A stretch of 64,000 nt of DNA from Longispora sp040681875 (GTDB taxonomy: Bacteria > Actinomycetota > Actinomycetes > Mycobacteriales > Micromonosporaceae), in NCBI RefSeq assembly GCF_040681875.1, contig NZ_JBFAZP010000002.1:248001-312000 (forward strand), in the 5' to 3' direction. Shown here in pieces: positions 26,801-34,100 of the stretch; within the stretch, counting starts at the first letter, position 1, and the number at the start of each line of letters is the position of its first letter. The position numbers were made by a program, and so were the translations under genes. The notes beneath the pieces are model-generated. The model searched no databases. It had not been told where the DNA came from and saw only the letters and a program-made list of their open reading frames with translations.

Positions 26801-29273
26801 GGCCGGCGGGGACCCCGACGGCGCGTGGCGGGCCCAGGACCTGGGCTTCTTCAGCCTGCTACACCTGGTGCAGTCCGTGGCCGCCGCGCAGGTCACCGCG
26901 CACGTGGACATCGTGACCACCGGCACCCAGGACGTGACCGGCGACGACACCACCCGGCCGGAGCACGCCACCGTGGCGGGCATCGCGAAGGTCGTGCCGC
27001 TGGAGTACCCGGCCATGACGGTGCGCCACCTCGACATCGCCGGATCCACCCGACCGGGAGACCTGGTCGCCGAACTGCTCCGCGAGCCTGCCGGGGCGGT
27101 CGCGCTGCGCGGCGGGCACCGCTGGACCCGGGACTACCAGCCGGTCACCGTGCCGGCCGGCGGCACCGGACTCCGCGAGGAGGGCGTCTACCTGGTCACC
27201 GGCGGGCTCGGCGGCCTCGGCATCACCCTCGCCGAGGACCTCGCCCAGCGGGTCCGGGCCCGGCTGGTGCTGCTGGCCCGTTCGCCACTGCCCCCGGAGG
27301 AGGAGTGGGACCGGCACCTGTCCGTGCACGGCGTCTCCGACCGGGCCGGCCGGGCCATCGCGGCGGTCCGCCGGATGCGGCAGGCCGGCGCGGAGATACT
27401 GGTGCTCGCCGCCGACGTGACCGACGTGGCCGACCTGCGGGCGGTACGGGACAAGACCCTGGCCGCGTACGGGCGGCTCGACGGGATCGTGCACGCTGCC
27501 GGCGTCCCCGGCGGGGGCATGGCCGAGGTCAAGGACCGGGCCGCCGCCGAGGCGGTGCTGGCCCCCAAGGTGCGGGGCACGCTCGCCCTGCACGGCGCGT
27601 TCGGCGACCTGACCCTGGACTTCGTCGCCCTGTTCTCCTCGGTCACGGCGGTGACCGGCGGCTTCGGCCAGGTCGACTACTGCGCGGCCAACAGCTTCCT
27701 GGACTCCTACGCCCGGGGCGCGCACGGCTGGGACGCCCGGGTCACCGCGCTCAACTGGGGCGGCTGGCTGGAGGTCGGGATGGCCGCCGAGGTGGCCGCG
27801 CCCGCCGGGTTCCGGGCCCAGCAACGCGGCGACCGGGTCGCCGTCGTGGACCACCCGGTGATCACCGACCGGCACGCCTCCGACGGCGCGGCCCTGCCGT
27901 GGTGCGGCGGCGTGGTCGCGCCCGACACGCACTGGGTGCTCGACGAACACCGGATCTCCGGCGTACCGGTCATGCCGGGCACCGGCCACCTCGAGAACGT
28001 CCGCGCGGCCTTCGCGGCGGCGCGCCCCGGCGAGCCCGGCCAGGCCGTGGAGCTGCGCGATGTCGTGTTCGTCCGGCCGATGGCGGTCGCCGACGGCAGC
28101 GGGGCCGAGGTGCGGGTCGCCTTCACCGAGGGCGACGAGGGCTGGGACTTCGAGGTGACCAGCGTGAGCGCGGGCGCCAGCGAGACGCACGTGCGCGGGA
28201 CCGCCGGCTGGGTCGACCCCGGTCCGACCCCGGTCGCCGACCTCGCGGCGGTCCGGGCGCGCTGCCAGCTCGCCGCGCACGACATCGGCGCCGAGGGCGA
28301 GCGCTCGGGCTCCGGGCTGCTCACGTTCGGCGCGCACTGGCGGAGCCTGCGCCGGGTCGAGGTGGGCCAGGACGAGCAGTTCGCGGTGCTGGAGCTGCCC
28401 GAGGCGGCGGCGGCCGACCTGGCGCGCTGGGTGCTGCACCCGGCCCTGCTGGACGAGGCCACCTCGTTCGGGCTGACGGCCGAGGGCCAGTACCTGCCGA
28501 TGGGCTACGGCCGGCTGGTGGTCCGCGCGGCCCTGCCGGCCCGGCTGTACAGCCACCTGCGGTACCGGCCGGGCGGCGGCGGGGAGATCGTGTCCGCCGA
28601 CCTGTCGCTGTACGACGCCGACGGCCGCGAACTCGTGGCGATCAGCGACTTCGTGCTGCGCCGGATCGACACGGCGGCGATGACCGACACGGTGCGCCAG
28701 GGCGCGCACGCCGCCGGCAACCGGCCGGGTCCGGTGGCCTCCACCGCGACCGGCATCGGGCTGGCCGACGGGGCCGAGGCGTTCCGCAGGGTGCTCGGCC
28801 GGGACCTCGGGCGGCAGGTGGTGATCACCGCCCAGCCGCTGACCCAGGTCTTCGCCGGGGTCGCGGGCCTCACCCAGGAGACCGTGGCCGGCGACCTGGA
28901 CCCGGTGGCGGTCGACACGACCCAGCGCGAGGGGTACGTCGCGCCGCGCACCGAACTGGAGGCCACCCTGGCCGGGGTCTGGCGCGACGTCCTCGGCATC
29001 GACGCGGTCGGCGCCGACGACGACTTCTTCGAGCTCGGCGGGAACTCCCTGGTCGCGGTGCAGCTCATCTCGCAGATCCGCAGGACGGTAGGCGTCAAGC
29101 TGCCGATGCGCAGCCTGTTCGAGACGGCGACCGTGGCCGGGATGGCCGTCGTCGTCCAGGGCCTGCGCGACGCGCCCCAGGCGGCGGCGCCGGCGGCCGA
29201 GACGAGCATCCCGAGGCTACCGAGGCCGCGCGCCGGCCAGAACACGACCACCACAACGGCGAGGGGGCAGTGA
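23826..29273 (+). CDS. Type I PKS module, KS-AT-KR-DH-ACP
   Basis: In this 1815-residue protein the ketosynthase triad is visible as TACSTT (Cys near 180), EAHGTAT and KSNIGHL. The acyltransferase has GHSIGEY (near 620) and HAFHS (near 718), indicating malonyl-CoA. The ketoreductase has VTGGLGGLG (near 1122), FSSVTAV and the catalytic Tyr in DYCAAN. A dehydratase follows with HRISGVPVMPG (near 1373) and LLDEATS. A carrier (LGGNSL near 1737) ends the module. KR precedes DH, whereas ordinary modules have DH-KR. Because the carrier upstream is a peptidyl T domain, the module should extend the peptide by two carbons and leave a 2,3-double bond, giving a vinylogous amino acid. Confidence 0.9.
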   Translation: MNDDEAAVEPIAVIGMACRLPGAGSLAQFWRNLVEGVDSTRDYTLDEQRALGAPEDEVSDPGFVPAALVLDEMESFDAQLFGITRREAEMRDPQHRLFLELAHATLENAGYDPARYDGDIGVYGGIGADEYGWRNIRRNATVMASSGVLSLLTGTHSDYLATHASHNLGLRGPSLTLHTACSTTLVALHLACEALRNGECDMALTGGASIELPHGLGYVHSEGDILSADGRTRTFDASATGTLWGSGGGAVLLKRLSDALADGDHVRAVIRGSAVNNDGANKVSFGAPSVEGQAIVVAQALGIAGVDPRTVTYVEAHGTATDLGDPIEVSALSSVFSQDTDDIGWCGLGSVKSNIGHLGPVAGIAGIIKTVLSIEHGLIPPSLHFERPNPKLALDTSPFYVNAALARWQPDGPRRAGVSAFGIGGTNAHAVLEEAPRAGARDGSARPTQLVQVSARTATALTTLTERLAEHLAAHPELDLADVAHTLRVGRRDLPHRLAVTATDTADAAKALGDRKRRLTTTGPVQARRVAFLFSGQGAQYVGMGAQLYRTEPVFRGSVDECLRILGGDLGRELRDLLLSEGADAARLNETELTQPALFVVEYSLARLWASWGVTPAGMIGHSIGEYVAATLAGVFHLADALRLVAARGRLMQSMPAGAMLAVRLDEAELVGRLPEGLSVATVNGPAACVVAGPTPLVEEFAARLDADGVGHKALRTSHAFHSPMMEPILAEFHQLVEAVERRAPQGAFLSNLTGDWISPGDATDPSYWARHLREAVRFGDCVQRLLSDGDWLLVECGPGRQLAGLARMHLARGAVAPLASLPSPGEPKSDLETLYAAAGQLWACGVALDGETFGDRGRRVPLVPYPYERKRHWIEPTMADPTATATAASGPRPVDEWFTVPVWRQEPPTEPGAVFERCLVFDEGTAVADGLRAAGVDVVRVRPGDTFTHESDGYALRPAEPHDYDLLLADLAGAGGLPSRVVHAWALSGEPAGGDPDGAWRAQDLGFFSLLHLVQSVAAAQVTAHVDIVTTGTQDVTGDDTTRPEHATVAGIAKVVPLEYPAMTVRHLDIAGSTRPGDLVAELLREPAGAVALRGGHRWTRDYQPVTVPAGGTGLREEGVYLVTGGLGGLGITLAEDLAQRVRARLVLLARSPLPPEEEWDRHLSVHGVSDRAGRAIAAVRRMRQAGAEILVLAADVTDVADLRAVRDKTLAAYGRLDGIVHAAGVPGGGMAEVKDRAAAEAVLAPKVRGTLALHGAFGDLTLDFVALFSSVTAVTGGFGQVDYCAANSFLDSYARGAHGWDARVTALNWGGWLEVGMAAEVAAPAGFRAQQRGDRVAVVDHPVITDRHASDGAALPWCGGVVAPDTHWVLDEHRISGVPVMPGTGHLENVRAAFAAARPGEPGQAVELRDVVFVRPMAVADGSGAEVRVAFTEGDEGWDFEVTSVSAGASETHVRGTAGWVDPGPTPVADLAAVRARCQLAAHDIGAEGERSGSGLLTFGAHWRSLRRVEVGQDEQFAVLELPEAAAADLARWVLHPALLDEATSFGLTAEGQYLPMGYGRLVVRAALPARLYSHLRYRPGGGGEIVSADLSLYDADGRELVAISDFVLRRIDTAAMTDTVRQGAHAAGNRPGPVASTATGIGLADGAEAFRRVLGRDLGRQVVITAQPLTQVFAGVAGLTQETVAGDLDPVAVDTTQREGYVAPRTELEATLAGVWRDVLGIDAVGADDDFFELGGNSLVAVQLISQIRRTVGVKLPMRSLFETATVAGMAVVVQGLRDAPQAAAPAAETSIPRLPRPRAGQNTTTTTARGQ

Positions 29274-29467
29274 TGAGCGGGACACGTTTCGCGGTCGTCC
29301 GCAACGACGAGGCGCAGTACTCCGTGTGGGCCGAGGGCAGGGAACTGCCGGCCGGTTGGCACGCGACCGGGTTCTCCGGTACCCGGGAGGAGTGCCTGGC
29401 GCACATCGAGTCGGAGTGGACCGACCTGCGTCCGCTCAGCCTGCGCCAGACGATGGCGGGTGCGTGA
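29273..29467 (+). CDS. MbtH-like protein
   Basis: The 64-residue protein carries the MbtH signature (VVRNDEAQYSVWAEGRELPAGW, then EECLAHIESEWTDLRPLSLR). Members bind adenylation domains and are needed for solubility or activity of many actinomycete NRPSs. The start overlaps the PKS stop by one base (TGATG) and the stop overlaps the next start the same way, so stoichiometric translation with the synthetases is likely. Confidence 0.95.
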   Translation: MSGTRFAVVRNDEAQYSVWAEGRELPAGWHATGFSGTREECLAHIESEWTDLRPLSLRQTMAGA

Positions 29468-31101
29468 TGACCGAGGTGGTGACGCACGACGCCCCCGAGG
29501 TCTTCGTGGCGCCGGCGTCCTACGCGCAGGAGCGGGTGTGGTTCGCCAGCCAGCTCGCGCGGGACGTGCCGCTGTACCACGTGGCGGGCGAGGTCACGCT
29601 GCCCTACGCGGTGTCGTACGAGCAGCTGGGCGACGCCCTGCGGGTGGTGTGCGAGCGGCACGAGACGATGCGCACCTCGTTCCGGATCGACGACGGCGTC
29701 CTGATGCAGGTCGTGCACCCGGACATCGTGCTGCCGGTGGAGCTGCTCGACCTCTCCGCGCTGCCCGACGCCGAGACCGACGCCCGGATCGCCGCGCTGC
29801 TCGCCGGCATGGACGGCGCGGACCTGTCCCTCGTCGATCCCCCGCTGTGGCACGGGACGCTGGCGCGGCGCGGAGCGGCGGACTGGGTGCTGCTGATCGT
29901 CGCGCACCACACGCTCTTCGACCTGGAGGCCGTCCGGAACCTGGAGTCCGAACTGGTCGAGCTGTGCGCGGCCGTGGTCGAGGGCCGCGCGGCCGTACTG
30001 CCGGAGCTGCCGATCCAGTACGCCGACCACGCGGTGTGGCAGCGCGACGGGATGGAGGCCGGCCGGCTCGCCGAACTGAACGCGTTCTGGAGCCGGGAAC
30101 TCGACGGCCTGCCCGCCGTGCACACCCTGCCCGCGGGCCGGGTCCGCCCGGCCGAACGCACCTACGCCGGTTCGGAGATCCTGTTCGACTTCCCCGACGA
30201 CATCGTCGAGGGGGTCCCGACGGTGGCCCAGCGGTGCGGGGCGACGCCGTTCATGGTGATGCTGGCCGGGTACGCGGCCATGGTCCACCAGTTGTCCCGC
30301 GCCACCGACGTGGTCGTCGGCGTGCTGGTCGCGGGCCGGGAGGTGCCCGAGACCCGGGCGCTGATCGGCATGTTCGTCAACCTGGCGGTGTCCCGGATCG
30401 ACGTGTCCGGCGACCCGACGTTCGCGGAGCTGGTGGCGCGGGTCCGCGACCGGCAGCTCGGCGTCTGGGACCACCAGGACATGCCGTTCCAGAAGCTGGT
30501 CGAACTGGTCGGCACGCACCGCCTGCCGGGGGTCCCGCCGGTCTACCAGCTCGGCTTCAACTACGTCGACTTCGGCTTCAGCGGCCGGGCGACGGCGGCC
30601 GAGGACGACCTGCTGCTGGAGATCAGCGGGAGCCGGGGCCGGTTGGAGTACAGCACGGACGTGTTCACCGGCTCCGACGCCGAGGCCATGGTCGACGGGT
30701 ACCTGCGGGTGCTGTCCGCCGTGCTCGCCGACCCGGCGGCGCGACTGTCCACTGTCGATGGTGGTGCCGCGCCCGCTCCCGCCGCGGAGGGCGTGGCGGC
30801 CGTCGAGGTGGAGGCCGCGTTCGTCGCGCCCCGCACCGCCGCCGAGGAACTGGTCGCCGAGGTCTGGTCCGAGGTCCTGGGCGTGTCCCGGATCGGCGCG
30901 CTGGACAACTTCTTCACCCTCGGCGGGCACTCGCTGCTCGCCCTGCGGGTGATCGCGCGGATCAGCGCCGCGATCGAGATCGACCTGCCGATCCAGGCGT
31001 TCTTCGTCGACACCACCGTGGCCGGAGTCGCCGCGCAGGTCGAGAAGATGCTGCTGCAGGAACTGGACGACACCGAGAACGCATCCGAGGGGACGCCATG
31101 A
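29467..31101 (+). CDS. Stand-alone NRPS C-T didomain
   Basis: The 544-residue protein has a condensation domain (about 15-440) and a carrier (FTLGGHSLLAL near 486) with no adenylation domain. The catalytic motif is HHTLFDL: both His and the Asp are kept but the usual Gly is Leu. Its carrier must be loaded by an A domain in trans. The best candidate in the cluster is the A-T protein at 36584-38962. The C domain would join that amino acid to the acyl chain from the PKS. Overlaps on both sides place it in the same translational chain. Confidence 0.88.
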   Translation: MTEVVTHDAPEVFVAPASYAQERVWFASQLARDVPLYHVAGEVTLPYAVSYEQLGDALRVVCERHETMRTSFRIDDGVLMQVVHPDIVLPVELLDLSALPDAETDARIAALLAGMDGADLSLVDPPLWHGTLARRGAADWVLLIVAHHTLFDLEAVRNLESELVELCAAVVEGRAAVLPELPIQYADHAVWQRDGMEAGRLAELNAFWSRELDGLPAVHTLPAGRVRPAERTYAGSEILFDFPDDIVEGVPTVAQRCGATPFMVMLAGYAAMVHQLSRATDVVVGVLVAGREVPETRALIGMFVNLAVSRIDVSGDPTFAELVARVRDRQLGVWDHQDMPFQKLVELVGTHRLPGVPPVYQLGFNYVDFGFSGRATAAEDDLLLEISGSRGRLEYSTDVFTGSDAEAMVDGYLRVLSAVLADPAARLSTVDGGAAPAPAAEGVAAVEVEAAFVAPRTAAEELVAEVWSEVLGVSRIGALDNFFTLGGHSLLALRVIARISAAIEIDLPIQAFFVDTTVAGVAAQVEKMLLQELDDTENASEGTP

Positions 31102-34100
31102 CCGCCGTGGACAGCGTGGCCGATCCGAAACGGGCCGCGATGGAGGCCCGGCTGCGCCGCCGGGTCGCGCCGACCGAGTCGGGGATCCCGCGCCGGCCGG
31201 ACGGGGAGGCCCCGCCGCTGTCGTACGCGCAGGAGCGGGTCTGGTTCATGGAGCAGTTCGCGCCCGGCACGGCGGCCTACGGGTCCCCGCTGCTGGTCCG
31301 GCTCGGCGCCGACCTCGACCTGGAACTGCTCGCCGCCGCGCTGACCCAGGTCCGGGCCCGGCATGAGAGCCTGCGGATGCGGTTCCCGGCGACCGAGGAC
31401 GGCAGGCCGACGGTGGTGGTGGACCCGCCGTCGGACGTGGAGCTGCCGGTGCACGACGCGGCCGACGTGGCCACCGCCGAGGCCGAGATGGCGCTCGCCG
31501 CGCTGCGGCCGTTCGACCTGGCCACCGGGCCGCTGATGCGCGCCGCCGTGTGGCGGGTGGCCGGGGGCGAGAGGCACCTGCTGCTGGTCGACCTGCACCA
31601 CATCGTCACCGACGGCTGGTCCAACGACACCCTGCTGGCCGACCTGTCGGGTACCTACGAGGGCCTGCGCTCCGGCGTCCCCACCACCCGGCGCACCCCG
31701 GTCGGCTACGGCGACTTCGCGGCCTGGCAGCGCGAGCAGATGGCCGGGCCCGGAGTCCGCCGCCACCTCGACTACTGGCTCGAGCAGCTCGCCGCCGTGC
31801 CCGCGCTGGAGCTGCCGACCGACGCACCCCGGCCGCCGACCCAGTCCTTCGACGGGGCCTCGCACCACTTCCGCCTCGAAGGGCCGCTGGTCACCGCGTT
31901 GACCGCCCTGGGCCAGGCGCACCGGGCGACCCTGTTCATGGCCCTGCTCGCCGGGTACCAGACCCTGCTGGGCCGGTACTCCGGTCAGCACGACTTCGCG
32001 ATCGGCTCCCCCGTGGCCGGCCGGTCCCGCCCCGACCTCGACGACGTGGTGGGCATGTTCGTCAACATGCTGCCGCTGCGCGCGGACCTCAGCGGCGACC
32101 CGACGGTGGGCGCCCTGCTGGACCGGACCCGCGACGGGGTCCTCGACGCGCTGGCGCACCAGGACGTGCCGTTCGAGCAGGTCATCAACGAGCTGCACCT
32201 GGTCCGCGACGTGAGCCGCTCGGCGCTGTTCCAGGCCATGCTGGTCCTGCAGAACTACACCGCGCCGACCGACCCGGACTCCCCCGACCTGTCCTGGCGG
32301 CCGGTCGAGCTGCCGGCGACCCGGTTCGACCTGGAGCTGCACGCGTACCCGGTCGAGGGCGGCGGCCTGCAGTGCCGGTTCGTCTACAACACGGCCCTGT
32401 TCGGCGCCGACACCGTGGCCCGGCTCGCCGGGTCGTTCGGCACGCTGCTCGCCGACCTTGTGGCCCGGCCCGACGCGCCGGTCTCCGAGCTGGAACTCCT
32501 CGACGCGGCCGAGCGCGACCTGCTGCGCGCCTGGAACGCCACCGAGGTTCCGGCCCGGCCGGACTCCTCGCTGCCGGCGCTGTTCGCCGAGCAGGCCCGG
32601 CGCGCCCCCGACGCGGTGGCCGTGACCGACGCGGGCGGATCCCTGACCTACGCGGAACTGGACCGGGCGTCCAACCGGGTCGCGCACCGGCTCCTCGCCC
32701 TGGGCGCCGGACCGGAGACCCTGGTCGGGATCGGCGCGGACCGCGGCGCGCGGCTCGTCGTCGGGCTGCTGGGCATCCTCAAGACGGGGGCGGCGTACCT
32801 GCCGTTGGATCCGGAGTACCCGGACGACCGGCTGCGGTACATGCTCGCCGACTCCGGTTGCGCGCTGCTGCTGGCCACCGACGCGCTCGCCGCCCGGGTG
32901 GCCGGCGACGGCGTCACCCACCTGCGGCTCGACGAGGAGACCGATGGGCACGAGCACGCCGTGGACGTACTCGTGCCCACCGACGCGGCCGCGTACCTGA
33001 TCTACACGTCCGGCTCGACCGGGCGGCCCAAGGGCGTCGTCAACGCGCACCGGGGCGTGCTCAACCGGCTCGACTGGATGCAGTCGACGTTCGGGCTCGG
33101 CGCGGACGACACCGTGCTGCAGAAGACCCCGGCCGGGTTCGACGTGTCCGTGTGGGAGTTCTTCTGGCCGCTGACCACCGGCGCGCGGCTGGCCATGGCC
33201 GCGCCGGGCGGGCACCGCGACCCGGCGTACCTGCGCGAGGCGGTCGGCGAGCACGGCGTCACCACCGTCCACTTCGTCCCGTCGATGCTGACCGCGTTCC
33301 TCGCCGACATCGACGCGGCCGAGGACCCGGCTGCCGCCGCCGCCCGGTGCGCCACCCTGCGCCGGATCGTGTGCAGCGGCGAGGAACTGCCCGTGGAGCT
33401 CGCCCGGCGGTGCGTCGAGGTGCTGCCCTGGGTGAGCCTGCACAACCTGTACGGGCCGACCGAGGCCGCGATCGACGTGACCGCCTGGCACTGCGCGCCC
33501 GGGGCGCTCGCGGTCCGGACCCGGGTACCGATCGGCGCGCCGATCGCCAACACCCGGGTGCACATCCTCGACGAGCACCTGCGCGAGGTACCCGTCGGGG
33601 CCGTCGGCCAGTTGCACATCGGCGGGGTCCAGGTCGCCCGGGGCTACCACCGCCGGCCCGCCCTGACCGCCGAGCGGTTCGTACCCGACCCGTTCGGGGC
33701 GTCCGGCACCCGGCTGTACGCGACCGGTGACCTGGCCCGGTGGCGGCCCGACGGGCAGGTCGAGTTCCTCGGCCGGGCCGACGGACAGGTCAAGCTGCGC
33801 GGCCTGCGGATCGAACTCGGCGAGATCGAGATGGTGCTCCGCGAGCGCGCCGACACCCGCGACGTCACGGTGGCCGTGGTCGAGGTGCACCCGGGCGACA
33901 AGCGGATCGTCGCCTACCTGGTCACCGATGCCGAGCCCGACGCGGCCGCCCTGCGCGCGGACCTGCTGCTGCGGCTGCCCGACTACATGGTGCCGTCGGC
34001 GTTCGTCCGGCTGCCCGAGCTGCCGCTGTCCCCCAACGGCAAGCTGGACCGGGCCCGGCTCCCGCTGCCCGAGGTGGCCACGGTCTCCGACAAGGAGTTC

